From positions 310,001-374,000 of the forward strand of contig NZ_JACSQU010000003.1 of the NCBI RefSeq assembly GCF_014836405.1: a stretch of 64,000 nucleotides of DNA, written 5' to 3'. Every line of letters starts with the position of its first letter. Positions within the stretch are counted from its first letter, which is position 1. Both the position numbers and the translations under genes were made by a program. Under the pieces are notes generated by a model. It was not told the origin of the DNA and made no database searches. It worked only from the letters and a program-made list of their open reading frames with translations. Below are positions 53,569 through 64,000 of the stretch, one piece after another. Source of the DNA: Brevundimonas guildfordensis (GTDB lineage Bacteria; Pseudomonadota; Alphaproteobacteria; Caulobacterales; Caulobacteraceae).

Positions 53569-54903
53569 TTGCAGCCTTCATCACCGGCGCTTGCCGACCC
53601 CGCGTCGGCGGACCGTCTGCGTCAACTGGTCCAGGACCACGCCGAGGCTCTGGTCGGAGCCTTCTACCAAACCTTGTTGGCCGATGACGAGGCGCGGGTC
53701 TTCCTGCATCATTCGGTGGTGCAGGAGCGGCTGAGCCCGTCTTTGCGCCGATGGCTGGTGGACCTTTTCGCGCCGGGCGCCGACATGGCCGAAGCGGCCT
53801 TCGTCGCGCGACAGCTGAAGATCGGCGAGGTTCACGCCCGCATCAAGATTCCGATGCATCTGGTTATGGCGGGCGCAGCGGTGCTGAAGCAGCGGCTGGC
53901 CGACGTGCTGGCGGCCGATCCGGCGGCATTCGACCTGTTGCGTCTAACCGGGGGCCGGATCGACTACGCCTTGCGCCTGATGAGCCAGTCCTATGAAAAG
54001 GGGGCCAGCAACCGCGCGCGCTTGGACGAGGCCTATCGTCTCTTCTCCTTGGACCAGGACATCCATTTCGAGCGCGAGAGCCAGCGCGCCGGTCTGATGG
54101 AATGGAGCCAGAAGACCCTGTTCCGCATCCTGGCGTCCGGCGGGGTGGAAGGGGCCGGCGCGCTCAGCGCTTCGCCGTTCGGCCTGTGGATCCGTCACCG
54201 GGCCGAGTTCCTGTTCGATGGCTCGTCGCATCTGGCGCGTCTGAACGCAGCGATGGAGCGTATCGACGCTGAACTGCTGCCGCGCTTCACGCCAGGCGCA
54301 GCGGCGTCGGATCTGGCCGGGCCGCTGGAGGCGCTGGAGGCGGCGGTGGACGAGGTGGCCTTCCTGCTGGGCGAGATGTTCCAGGGGCTGGCGGGCATGG
54401 AGGGCGGTCGCGACCCGCTGACCCGCGCGCTGAACCGGCGTTTCCTGTCGTCGATCCTGAGCCGCGAGATCGGCTTCGCCAACGCCAACCACACCCCGTT
54501 GTCGGTGCTGCTGCTCGACGTGGACCATTTCAAGCGGATCAACGACACGCACGGCCACCCCATCGGCGATGAGGTGCTGCGTCAGGTGGCCGAGGCGGTG
54601 ACGGAGAATGTGCGCCCCAGCGATTTCGTCTTCCGCTATGGCGGCGAGGAGTTTCTGGTCGTCCTGGTTGAAACCAACCTGCGTCAGGCCACGACCATCG
54701 CCGAACGGATGCGACACGCCCTGGCGGCGAAGGCCATGACCGCCTCGGGGCTGGAGCCCTTCCACGTGACCGTGTCCATCGGCGCCGCCGAACATCGCGG
54801 CCATCCGGATGAGAACTATCTGGTCAAGGCGGCCGACGACGCCCTTTACCGCGCCAAGCAGAACGGCCGGAACCGCGTCGAGTATGACGGCGCCGTCGCC
54901 TGA
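53569..54903 (+). CDS. Globin-coupled sensor diguanylate cyclase
   Basis: A 444-residue cytoplasmic protein. Residues 10-160 are a sensor-globin domain; the proximal haem His is His89 in QLKIGEVHARIKIPMHLVM, the canonical IGxxHxxxxIp motif of globin-coupled sensors. A helical middle domain (about 165-280) precedes the GGDEF domain: DPLTRALNRRFLSSIL, LLLDVDHFKRINDTHGH and FRYGGEEFLVVL. An inhibitory RxxD site (RPSD) lies in the right position. Like DosC/BpeGReg it should make cyclic di-GMP in response to oxygen. The start is a TTG at 53569 with no strong ribosome site; no ATG lies near. It is convergent with gyrB. Confidence 0.88.
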   Translation: MQPSSPALADPASADRLRQLVQDHAEALVGAFYQTLLADDEARVFLHHSVVQERLSPSLRRWLVDLFAPGADMAEAAFVARQLKIGEVHARIKIPMHLVMAGAAVLKQRLADVLAADPAAFDLLRLTGGRIDYALRLMSQSYEKGASNRARLDEAYRLFSLDQDIHFERESQRAGLMEWSQKTLFRILASGGVEGAGALSASPFGLWIRHRAEFLFDGSSHLARLNAAMERIDAELLPRFTPGAAASDLAGPLEALEAAVDEVAFLLGEMFQGLAGMEGGRDPLTRALNRRFLSSILSREIGFANANHTPLSVLLLDVDHFKRINDTHGHPIGDEVLRQVAEAVTENVRPSDFVFRYGGEEFLVVLVETNLRQATTIAERMRHALAAKAMTASGLEPFHVTVSIGAAEHRGHPDENYLVKAADDALYRAKQNGRNRVEYDGAVA

Positions 54904-54921
54904 CGGCGCCTGAGCGCCGGA

Positions 54922-55062
54922 GTGCCCGAGCGGGGCGTGTCGGCGTACCACGGCGTCCGTCTCGCTTGCATCGTTCCGATGCTGATCTGGCCCGGCGCCG
55001 CCGTGCAGCGAGCGGGACTGGTCGTCCTGCTCGCCCACACGGTTGTGATGATGACGTTCTAG
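54922..55062 (+). CDS. Possible small hydrophobic peptide, doubtful
   Basis: A 46-codon frame from GTG 54922 to TAG 55062 would encode a peptide with one hydrophobic stretch (LACIVPMLIWPGAAV and AGLVVLLAHTVVMM). It lies in the gap between the cyclase and gyrB, four bases before the gyrB stop. GGAG is nearly on top of the GTG. Chance open frames of this size are frequent at this base composition, so the call is weak. Confidence 0.2.
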   Translation: MPERGVSAYHGVRLACIVPMLIWPGAAVQRAGLVVLLAHTVVMMTF

Positions 55063-55065
55063 GCG

Positions 55066-57507
<2,442 letters not shown>

Positions 57508-57631
57508 TCAGGGTCCGCAGGCGGACAGGGAAGAGGCGACACGCAGGCCGCCCGTCTCAGGCGTGCAAATCAGCACGTCCCGAAGTCTCAGATATATAGG
57601 AAATTGGACGCAAAAAGCGAGCCTTTAAGCC

Positions 57632-58759
57632 CTATCCGGACAGCCCGCCGCCCTCGACCGCCACGAACTGCGCGCGGCCCTCCAAAGCCCCGAACAGCGG
57701 CCGCTCCGTCCCGGTCATGAAGGCCTGAAGCTTCAGCGCTTCGATCTCGTCGAACAGGGCGGCGCGGCGGGCTTCGTCCAGATGGGCGGGGGCTTCGTCC
57801 AGCAGGAGGATCGGTTGGGCGGGCTGATCCGCCAGGCGCGTCACCTGGGCCAGTATGAGGTTGAGGACGAGCGCCTTCTGCTCGCCCGAGGAGCCTTCGG
57901 CGGCGGGCCGGTTCTTCTCGCGATGCAGGGCGGTGAGGTCCGAGCGGTGCGGGCCGAACAGGCTGCGTCCGGCCGCCGCGTCGCGCGACCGAGCGCGCAT
58001 CAGGCCTTCGCCCAGCGCCTCGATGATGTCGGCCTCGTCCGCGCCCGCCGCCGCCATCTCTTCGGCCGGACCTGCCAGCCCCAGGTCGGCCTGAGGAAAC
58101 GGGCGGTCGGCGCGGGCGTCGATCCCGGCCTGAAGCTCTTGCAGGGCAGAGGCGCGCGCCACGGCGGCGCGGGCGCCGCTCTCGGCCAGCCGGGCCTCCA
58201 GCGCGTCCAGCCACAGGGGATCGGCCGGGCGGGTCTCGTCGGTCAGCAGGCGAAGCCGCTCGCGCAGGGCCTTTTCATAGGTGGAGACGACGGCGGCGTG
58301 GTCAGGGTGGGCGGCGAAGACCAGCCGGTCGAAGAAACGCAGCCGCTCGGCCCGCGCGTCCGAGAACAGCCGGTCCTGCTCGGGCGTGGCCCAGACGGGG
58401 CGAAGGTGATCCAGCAGCCGCCCCGGCGGGGCCGTCTCGCCGTCGATGCGCACGATGCGCCGCGCCGACGGTCCCATGGTCTGAACGCCGGTGCCCAGGC
58501 GCACCTCGTCGCCATCAGCGCCCTTAAGCGTCGCCGCCACGGCCCAGGGCCGCCCGATCGCCTCGCCCGGCTCGCGCCGCCCCATCTCCGCCGCCGTCGC
58601 CCCGCGCAGCCCCTTGCCGGGGGTCAGCAGGCTGATGGCTTCCAGTAGATTGGTCTTGCCCGCCCCGTTCGGCCCGTGCAGCACAACCGTCCCGCCGGAG
58701 ACCGGCAGGGTCGCGCCCGCGTAAGAGCGGAAGTCGGTGAGGGCGAGGGAGGTGATCAA
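57632..58759 (-). CDS. recF: DNA replication and repair protein RecF
   Basis: A 375-residue SMC-like ATPase that loads RecA at gaps. Walker A is [27 protein letters not shown], the signature motif is [16 protein letters not shown] and Walker B is [20 protein letters not shown]. The start is a TTG at 58759, giving [15 protein letters not shown], the usual RecF N-terminus; AGG sites upstream are weak. It lies 43 bases downstream of a small membrane-protein gene that splits it from dnaN. Confidence 0.95.
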   Translation of the reverse strand: MITSLALTDFRSYAGATLPVSGGTVVLHGPNGAGKTNLLEAISLLTPGKGLRGATAAEMGRREPGEAIGRPWAVAATLKGADGDEVRLGTGVQTMGPSARRIVRIDGETAPPGRLLDHLRPVWATPEQDRLFSDARAERLRFFDRLVFAAHPDHAAVVSTYEKALRERLRLLTDETRPADPLWLDALEARLAESGARAAVARASALQELQAGIDARADRPFPQADLGLAGPAEEMAAAGADEADIIEALGEGLMRARSRDAAAGRSLFGPHRSDLTALHREKNRPAAEGSSGEQKALVLNLILAQVTRLADQPAQPILLLDEAPAHLDEARRAALFDEIEALKLQAFMTGTERPLFGALEGRAQFVAVEGGGLSG

Positions 58760-58802
58760 GCCTTGGTCCTAGCCTCAGCAGGCGTCGCTCGCCAGTGGGA
58801 GA

Positions 58803-59303
58803 TCAATCTACCTTGCTGTGCTGGATCCGCCATTCTTCCAGAAGCGTCCTAACCTCGTCCGCGCTCTTTTCGAGATAGGCAGGAATGTTCCCGTCAGCAC
58901 GGCCGGAAGATGCAATCAGTGCAGTCGCACGTTGCGCGGGCGACTGCACTGAGGCCTTCAGCGTGAATGATACAAAACTCGTGCTCTTCATCTTGAAGAT
59001 GAAAAAACACTCGACGTCATTCCACGGCACGACCGGTTTCAGCCGCAACCCATGAACCTGGAAACCCTCACGGGTGAGAATCAACTGCGTCGGCCTGACC
59101 AGAGAACAAAGCTCCGCAAGTCCAGGCGCGCCGAAGAAAATCAGACTGAACCAGCCGACCAGGATGTTAAACTCGTCCGAACCCCGATCAAAAGACTCCG
59201 GGCTCGCGATCATCCAAAGGCCGACAGCCACGAAAATAGCCGATGCCAAAATGATGAGCGCGGACTTACGACGCGGCCGCCTTAGGACGAGCCGATCGGA
59301 CAA
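58803..59303 (-). CDS. STM3941-like membrane protein between dnaN and recF
   Basis: A 166-residue protein. Two membrane helices (about residues 14-32, SALIILASAIFVAVGLWMI, and 46-64, NILVGWFSLIFFGAPGLAEL) precede a PH-like soluble domain: PTQLILTREGFQVHGLRLKPVVPWNDVECFFIF. This 'R.(G)..L.....G......R...I.W.dI' layout is that of STM3941-type proteins of unknown role. The base composition is visibly less GC-rich than in its neighbours. It stops four bases after the dnaN stop would allow, inserted in the replication cluster; four bases separate its start from the dnaN end. Probably an insertion by transfer. Confidence 0.7.
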   Translation of the reverse strand: MSDRLVLRRPRRKSALIILASAIFVAVGLWMIASPESFDRGSDEFNILVGWFSLIFFGAPGLAELCSLVRPTQLILTREGFQVHGLRLKPVVPWNDVECFFIFKMKSTSFVSFTLKASVQSPAQRATALIASSGRADGNIPAYLEKSADEVRTLLEEWRIQHSKVD

Positions 59304-59306
59304 GCC

Positions 59307-60425
59307 CTACACCCGCAGCGGCATCAGCACGTACTGGACGCCCACATCCGCCGGGTCGAGCACCAGGGTCGGGCTGGCGGGGTCGGCGAACTTGAAGTGG
59401 GCCGTCTCGCCGGTGATCTGGCCGGCGACGTCCAGCAGGTAGCGGGCGTTGAAGCCGATCTCGAACGGTTCGTCGGAATAGCCGATCTCGACTTCTTCCT
59501 CGGCCTGGCCGGCCTCCATGTTGCGGACGGTCAGTTTCACCCGGTCGTTGTCGAAGGCCAGCTTCACCGAGCGGCTCTTCTCGGCCGAGATGGTGGCGAC
59601 GCGGTCCACGGCCTTGGCGAACAGGCTGTTGTCGATGTCGGCCTGTTTGTCGTTGCCCTTGGGAATGACGCGCAGATAGTCAGGGAAGGCGCCGTCGATG
59701 ACCTTGGAGGTCAGGCTGGCCTCGCCGAACTCGAAACGGATCTTCTGGGCCGAGACCTGGACCTCGACCGGGCCGGCGCCGTCGTCCAGCAGGCGGCGGA
59801 CCTGATCCACCGTCTTGCGCGGCACGATGACGCCGGGGCCGCCCGCCGCGCCTTCCGGCGCCGGGGTCTCGGCCAGGGCCAGACGGTGGCCGTCGGTGGC
59901 CACGGCGCGCAGCAGCGGAATGCCGCCGTCGGCCACGGTGTGCAGATAAAGGCCGTTCAGATAGTAGCGCGTCTCTTCGGTCGAGACGGCGAAGCGCGTC
60001 TTGTCGATCAGGCGCGCCAGGTCTTCCTTGGGCAGGGTGTAGCGCGCGCCCGAAGCCTCGGTCGACATGACCGGGAAGTCGCCCGCCGGCAGCACCGGCA
60101 GGTTGAAGCGCGAACGGCCCGCCGCCACCACCAGACGCGGATCGTCGCCCGAATAGGTCAGCGACACCTCGGCCCCGTCCGGCAGCTTGCGCACGATTTC
60201 ATACAGGGTGTGGGCCGGGGCTGTGATCTGGCCCTCGACGTTCACCTGGGCCTCGGCCTCGTCGACCATTTCCATGTCCAGGTCGGTGGCGGCGAACGAC
60301 AGGCGGTCGCGCCCGGCGCTCAGCAGCACGTTGGACAGGATCGGAATGGTGTTGCGACGCTCGACCACGCTCTGGACGTGCCCCAGGGCCCGAAGAAGCG
60401 CGGAACGTTCGATGGTCAGCTGCAT
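59307..60425 (-). CDS. dnaN: DNA polymerase III sliding clamp (beta subunit)
   Basis: A 372-residue clamp. It begins MQLTIERSALLRALGHVQSVVERRNTIPILSNVLL and ends with the clamp C-terminus VLDPADVGVQYVLMPLRV. The three clamp domains are intact (boundaries about residues 120 and 245). It follows dnaA by 152 bases on the same strand, the usual replication-cluster order. Confidence 0.97.
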   Translation of the reverse strand: MQLTIERSALLRALGHVQSVVERRNTIPILSNVLLSAGRDRLSFAATDLDMEMVDEAEAQVNVEGQITAPAHTLYEIVRKLPDGAEVSLTYSGDDPRLVVAAGRSRFNLPVLPAGDFPVMSTEASGARYTLPKEDLARLIDKTRFAVSTEETRYYLNGLYLHTVADGGIPLLRAVATDGHRLALAETPAPEGAAGGPGVIVPRKTVDQVRRLLDDGAGPVEVQVSAQKIRFEFGEASLTSKVIDGAFPDYLRVIPKGNDKQADIDNSLFAKAVDRVATISAEKSRSVKLAFDNDRVKLTVRNMEAGQAEEEVEIGYSDEPFEIGFNARYLLDVAGQITGETAHFKFADPASPTLVLDPADVGVQYVLMPLRV

Positions 60426-60577
60426 ATGGTCTCGCCCGGTCGCGACCCCGCCGAAGCAGCGTCGCCGTAAATATGGGCAGGAACACTAGCGCATTGAGCG
60501 AAAGGGGCAACGGGCAGAGGCGTCTGTACGCCGTCTGCCCCCGATTTCCACAGGCCGGGATGAGCGGGAGAGGGGGA

Positions 60578-62005
60578 TCAGCCGCGCAGTTTACGCGTCA
60601 GCGCCTCGACGTCGCGGGCGATCTGGTCGTCCTTGGGCATCAGTTCTTCGATCTTGCGGACCCCGTGCAGGACGGTGGTGTGGTCGCGCCCGCCGAAGCG
60701 GCGGCCGATGTCGGGATAGGAGCGCGTCGTGTGCTGCTTGCACAGATACATGGCGACCTGTCGCGGGCGGGCGATGGCGCGGGTGCGACGCTCGCTCAGC
60801 AGGTCGGCCTGCTTCAGGTTGAAGTGCTCGGCGACGGTTTTCTGAATTTCATCGACGGTGATGCGGCGCTCGGGACCGGTGCGCAGGGCGGAGCCGAGGA
60901 GGGTCTGAACCTCTTCGACGCTCAGGGCCGACAGGCGGCTTCCGGCGACGGCGGCCAGGGTGTTCACGGCCCCTTCCAGTTCGCGCATCGAACCGGGGGT
61001 GCGGTCCACCAGGTGCTCCAGCACCTCGGAACGAGCCTCGCCGGCGACGACGCCAAGCTTGGCCAGCGCGTTCAGACGCGATTGAGCGACGGCGACCTTG
61101 AGGTCGCGGTCCGCCGCCTCGACCGGGCAGGTCAGGCCGGCGGCCAGGTGGCTGCGCAGGCGCGGCTCGACGTCGGTCAGGGCCACCGGCGCGCGGTCGG
61201 CCGACAGGACGATGCGTTTGCCGTCCTCGATCAGGGCCGTCAGCGTGTTCAGCAGCTCTTCCTGGGTGCTGGTCTTGCCGCCGACGAATTGGACGTCGTC
61301 CAGCAGCAGCATGTCGGCCGAGCGCAGGCTTTCCTTGAAGGCGGCGGTCGAGCGGTCCTGCATGGCGCGCACGAAGGTCGACAGGAAGCGCTCGGCGGTC
61401 AGATAGACCACCTTGGCGTCCGGGCGCAGGCGCTGCGCCTCCCAGGCGATGGCGTTCAGCAGGTGGGTCTTGCCGTAGCCGTAGGGGCCGCAGAAGAAGA
61501 CGGGGTTGAAATGGCCGTCGGCCCAGGACGCCACCTGCTTGGCGATGGCCAGGGCGAAGGCGTTGCCGTGGCCCTCGACGAAGCTGTCGAAGGTCAGGCG
61601 CTCTTGCAGCCCGGCGGCGCGCACGGCGCGGGCGCCGTCGGTCGCGGGGGCGAATGCGGGGGCGGCGGGGGCGGGGGCGGGCGCGGAACTGATCGAGGAC
61701 AGGCGCGGGGCTTCACGCGAGGCCGAGGCCGGGGGCACCGAGCCCATCTCGGCGCGGCAGCGGACCTCCAGACGGCGCGACAGGCCGTCCAGGCCCAGCC
61801 ACAGCTCGTTCATCCGGCGCAGGGCGTTCTTGCGCACCCAGTCGCGCGCATAGGCCGTCGGGGTCACCAGGATCAGATTGCCCTGAGAGTCCACGCGCAC
61901 CGCCGACGGCGCAATATAGCTGCTGAAGGGTCCGTCTCCGATCTCAGCCTTCAGGCGGTCAGCCGCCTCAGTCCAAATCCGGTTGGGATCCGTCATACCC
62001 GCCAT
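60578..62005 (-). CDS. dnaA: Chromosomal replication initiator DnaA
   Basis: About 475 residues. Domain I (RIWTEAADRLKAEIGDGPFSSYIAPS) is followed by a short Ala/Pro-rich domain II (residues about 95-135) and AAA+ domain III with Walker A GPYGYGKTHLLNAI, Walker B MLLLDDVQFVGGK and sensor motifs. Domain IV ends with FGGRDHTTVLHGVRKIEEL, the DnaA-box recognition signature. The Walker A lacks the usual GGVGLGKT wording but keeps GxxGxGKT. Start: Met at 62005 (MAGMTDP) or 61996; both precede the domain I start. Upstream lies a long leader with three inverted repeats and a GANTC cluster. Confidence 0.97.
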   Translation of the reverse strand: MAGMTDPNRIWTEAADRLKAEIGDGPFSSYIAPSAVRVDSQGNLILVTPTAYARDWVRKNALRRMNELWLGLDGLSRRLEVRCRAEMGSVPPASASREAPRLSSISSAPAPAPAAPAFAPATDGARAVRAAGLQERLTFDSFVEGHGNAFALAIAKQVASWADGHFNPVFFCGPYGYGKTHLLNAIAWEAQRLRPDAKVVYLTAERFLSTFVRAMQDRSTAAFKESLRSADMLLLDDVQFVGGKTSTQEELLNTLTALIEDGKRIVLSADRAPVALTDVEPRLRSHLAAGLTCPVEAADRDLKVAVAQSRLNALAKLGVVAGEARSEVLEHLVDRTPGSMRELEGAVNTLAAVAGSRLSALSVEEVQTLLGSALRTGPERRITVDEIQKTVAEHFNLKQADLLSERRTRAIARPRQVAMYLCKQHTTRSYPDIGRRFGGRDHTTVLHGVRKIEELMPKDDQIARDVEALTRKLRG

Positions 62006-62508
62006 CGCCACGCCCCCGATCATGAAGAACACCCGCCACAAGAGTTATCACCGACGAACGCCCTTCGAGACGAGGTCCGGGGACGACTTCTCTCGTCTCG
62101 CGAAGCCGGGCTTCGCAAGCGGGGTCGTACTCACAGACAGACATCTCGCACCGAGGGAAATCATTGATTTCCCTCGCCTTCATCCAGACAGGATGGAAGT
62201 GCGTTACCCACTCAACTTACCCCCGGAACGGCGGAGATCAACGCTGATTCGAGTCGAGATTCGCACTTAAATTGATTGACTCCAGCAAACCTCGGCAGGG
62301 CTTAGGAAAATGGCGATTTCGCCACAATCGATAACCGGAATCGGTAAGCTTAACTTAGACGCAGACAGCAAGACGGCGAGGGAGCTTGCGCTTCCTCGCC
62401 GTTGAATTCGTTGCATTCTTTTACGAAACGCCTGTTAAAGGCCTTCCGTAGCCGTCACATTGCGCTGTTTGACGAAGCCGTGAAGACCCGTCCGAGCGCC
62501 GTGCGAAA
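62006..62508 (-). promoter_or_regulatory. dnaA upstream region and leader with inverted repeats and GANTC sites
   Basis: This 503-base stretch without a gene is more A/T-rich than the rest of the window. It holds, nearest to dnaA first: an inverted repeat of 9-base arms (62066-62074 with 62092-62100), one of 7-base arms and loop CGG (62100-62116), and one of 12-base arms around a single T (62152-62176). Then come five GANTC sites at 62246, 62251, 62258, 62278 and 62338, and a GGCGAGG hairpin (62375-62400). No good match to the TTATCCACA box is visible. The dnaA promoter and a structured leader are the likely content; a replication origin is possible but unproven. Confidence 0.65.
62375..62400. 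terminator. Hairpin downstream of rpsT, probable terminator
   Basis: An 11-base stem (GGCGAGGGAGC with GCTTCCTCGCC, one G-T pair) closes on TTGC. It sits about 110 bases after the rpsT stop on the minus strand and would insulate dnaA from rpsT. There is no long T-run. Confidence 0.5.
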
Positions 62509-62778
62509 TCAGGCGGCCGACAGCTTCTTCAGCTGGGCGGCCAGACGGCTGACCTTGCGCGAGCCGGTGTTCTTGTGAACCACGCCCTTGGATACGGCGC
62601 GCATCAGTTCCGACTGGGCGGTGATGAACGCAGCCTTGGCGGTTTCCACGTCGCCGCCCGTGACGGCTTCCTGGAACTTGCGCAGGTAGGTACGGACGCG
62701 GGTGCGGCGGGCCTTGTTCACTTCGGTCCGCGCTTCGATCTTGCGGATCGCCTTGCGGGCGCCTGCATTGTTGGCCAT
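62509..62778 (-). CDS. rpsT: Small ribosomal subunit protein bS20
   Basis: An 89-residue 16S rRNA-binding protein. It begins [21 protein letters not shown] and includes [15 protein letters not shown] and [22 protein letters not shown], all diagnostic of bS20. The start MANN at 62778 is the family start, with GAAGG ten bases upstream. Its position next to dnaA is the order I know from Caulobacter. Confidence 0.97.
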   Translation of the reverse strand: MANNAGARKAIRKIEARTEVNKARRTRVRTYLRKFQEAVTGGDVETAKAAFITAQSELMRAVSKGVVHKNTGSRKVSRLAAQLKKLSAA

Positions 62779-62944
62779 CGGGTAAAAACCTTCGAACGAA
62801 AACGCCGTAAACCACACGTCCACGGCGAGAAAATCTCAAGAGCGGGCGGCTATAGCGGAAAGCCCCCGAACGGTCAACGCGATCCGGCGGGAATTGAGTC
62901 GGGGCCGGGGTTTGCGCCTCGTTTCATCCGGCCCCGACATGGAT

Positions 62945-63730
62945 TCAGCGGCCGGTGAAGGCGGGCTTCCGCTTCTCGACGAAGGCGGCCATGCCCTCCT
63001 TCTGATCGTCGAAGGCGAACAGGGAGTGGAACAGGCGACGCTCGAACACCACCCCTTGCGCCAGGGTCATCTCGAAGGCGGCGTTGACCAGCTCCTTGTT
63101 GGCCATGACCGCCAGGATGGACTGACCGGCGATCTTGGCGGCGGCGGCGCGCGCCTCGTCCAGCAGGGTGTCGGACGCCACGACGCGCGACACCAGACCC
63201 GAGCGTTCGGCCTCGGCGGCGTCCATCATCCGGCCGGTCAGGCACATGTCCATGGCCTTGGCCTTGCCCACGGCGCGGGTCAGGCGCTGAGAGCCGCCGA
63301 TGCCGGGCGCCACGCCCAGGTTGATCTCGGGCTGGCCGAACTTGGCCGTCTCCGAGGCGATGATGAAGTCGCACAGCATGGCCAGCTCGCAGCCGCCGCC
63401 CAGGGCATAGCCCGACACCGCCGCGATGATCGGCTTGCGGAAGTTCGCCACCCGGTCGTGCGCGCGAGCGAAGAAGTTGCCGCGATACATGTCGGCATAG
63501 GCCTGGTCCGCCATCTCCTTGATGTCGGCGCCGGCCGCGAAGGCCTTGGCCGAGCCGGTCAGGACGATGCAGCGCACGCTGTCGTCGTCGGCCACGCTTT
63601 CAAGAAAGTCGCCCAGTTCGCCGGTGAGGGTGGTGTTCAGCGCGTTCAGCGCCTCGGGCCGGTTCAGGGTAACGACCGCATAGCCGTCGGCGTGGCGTTC
63701 GATCAGCAGGGTGGAATAGGCGTCGGCCAT
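62945..63730 (-). CDS. Enoyl-CoA hydratase (crotonase family)
   Basis: A 261-residue fatty-acid beta-oxidation enzyme that hydrates 2-enoyl-CoA. The oxyanion segment is [11 protein letters not shown]; the two catalytic Glu are in [14 protein letters not shown] and [15 protein letters not shown]. The start [13 protein letters not shown] at 63730 is the family start; a Met six codons earlier is less likely. In Caulobacter the same gene lies between mutM and rpsT. Confidence 0.93.
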   Translation of the reverse strand: MADAYSTLLIERHADGYAVVTLNRPEALNALNTTLTGELGDFLESVADDDSVRCIVLTGSAKAFAAGADIKEMADQAYADMYRGNFFARAHDRVANFRKPIIAAVSGYALGGGCELAMLCDFIIASETAKFGQPEINLGVAPGIGGSQRLTRAVGKAKAMDMCLTGRMMDAAEAERSGLVSRVVASDTLLDEARAAAAKIAGQSILAVMANKELVNAAFEMTLAQGVVFERRLFHSLFAFDDQKEGMAAFVEKRKPAFTGR

Positions 63731-63797
63731 GATGGGCGCTCCTCTCAAGCTCGTTCGGGACTGGTCTAGCGCCTCGGGCGGCTCACAGGAACACCCC

Positions 63798-64000
63798 TCA
63801 CCGCTTCTGACAGACCGGGCAGAAGAAGGTCGAGCGGCCGCCCTGCACGATGCGCTTCACCACGCCGCGACAGCCTTCGGTGCGGCACGGCTCATGCTCG
63901 CGGCCATAGACGTCGAAGCGATGCTGGAAATAGCCTTGGCCGCCCTCGACGTTGGCGAAGTCCTTCAGGGTCGAGCCGCCCGCCGCGATGGCGTCATGCA
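63798..64000 (-). CDS. mutM: Formamidopyrimidine-DNA glycosylase, C-terminal fragment
   Basis: Only the last 67 codons are inside the window; the gene runs off the right end. The fragment has the helix-two-turn-helix end ([28 protein letters not shown]), then the C4 zinc finger with Cys in EPCRTEGC and FFCPVC, and the terminal QKR. This is the FPG/MutM zinc-ribbon C-terminus that removes 8-oxoguanine from DNA. Gene order mutM - enoyl-CoA hydratase - rpsT - dnaA supports the call. Confidence 0.92.
   Translation of the reverse strand, partial: HDAIAAGGSTLKDFANVEGGQGYFQHRFDVYGREHEPCRTEGCRGVVKRIVQGGRSTFFCPVCQKR

Noticed and set aside
62240..62265. TTCGAGTC resembling a tRNA T-loop upstream of dnaA
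   Set aside because: The flanking bases do not form a five-base T-stem, and no anticodon or acceptor stem can be placed. The bases are explained as overlapping GANTC sites.
62006..62508. Definite replication origin with DnaA boxes
   Set aside because: The best matches to TTATCCACA have two or more mismatches (for example TTACCCACT near 62204). In Caulobacter the origin lies near hemE and not directly at dnaA, so the region is described only as the dnaA upstream region.

Overview
The window is a high-GC, gene-dense bacterial chromosome segment with no phage, transposase or CRISPR content. Gene content and order point to an alphaproteobacterium of the family Caulobacteraceae, most likely Brevundimonas: mutM - enoyl-CoA hydratase - rpsT - dnaA at the right edge is the order I know from Caulobacter, and UrcA, DUF1134 and DUF6356 type proteins, fabA-fabB and a GANTC-rich dnaA upstream region fit the same group. 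The genus is an inference from protein flavour, not a database match.

Layout. 0-3 kb: a DUF6356-like fragment, a glutaryl-CoA dehydrogenase and a periplasmic HtrA/Do protease. 3-11.9 kb: fabA-fabB on the minus strand, an SH3-domain secreted protein, a D-2-hydroxyacid dehydrogenase, a MoeB/ThiF-type E1-like enzyme, a BLUF photoreceptor, the hslVU protease operon, an alpha/beta hydrolase and a GT9 (heptosyltransferase-like) glycosyltransferase. 11.9-21.3 kb: translation genes infC, rpmI, rplT, pheS and pheT, with a peptidase and an MFS pump inserted after infC and two mutually paralogous small unknown genes inserted between pheS and pheT. 21.4-34.4 kb: a nucleotide-sugar and central-carbon block with a SqdB-like enzyme, an epimerase, UrcA, galU, divergent glmS/glmM, a Cys/Met PLP enzyme, an FAD oxidoreductase, a phosphomannomutase/phosphoglucomutase and gpmA. 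34.4-43.9 kb: accessory and stress functions: a degenerate RibD-like deaminase, a pentapeptide-repeat protein, Hsp20 with an RNA-thermometer-like leader, two exported methyltransferase-fold paralogues followed by a lipase, HisN-type phosphatase, an XRE regulator, a GlsB/YeaQ membrane protein, a PRC-like secreted protein and an MprF-like aminoacyl-phospholipid synthase. 43.9-54.9 kb: typA, a YeiH exporter divergent from its LysR regulator, an OPT transporter, recQ, a secreted hydrolase, a small secreted protein and a globin-coupled diguanylate cyclase. 55-64 kb: the replication cluster dnaA-dnaN-(STM3941-like)-recF-gyrB transcribed leftwards, preceded by a 0.5 kb structured dnaA upstream region, rpsT, enoyl-CoA hydratase and the C-terminus of mutM.

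How the genes work together. GalU, GlmS, GlmM and the phosphomannomutase supply UDP-glucose, UDP-GlcNAc precursors and sugar phosphates for the envelope; the SqdB-like enzyme lies 0.6 kb downstream of galU on the same strand and belongs to a family that uses UDP-glucose. FabA and FabB make unsaturated fatty acids. HslUV, HtrA and Hsp20 form a protein-quality-control set. The right end is the classical dnaA replication cluster. The items most worth a second look are the two paralogues inside pheST, the structured and GANTC-rich dnaA leader, the ROSE-like Hsp20 leader, the RibD protein with a collapsed reductase domain, and the exported methyltransferase pair. Many genes here appear to use TTG, GTG or ATT starts, so the chosen 5' ends are stated for each.
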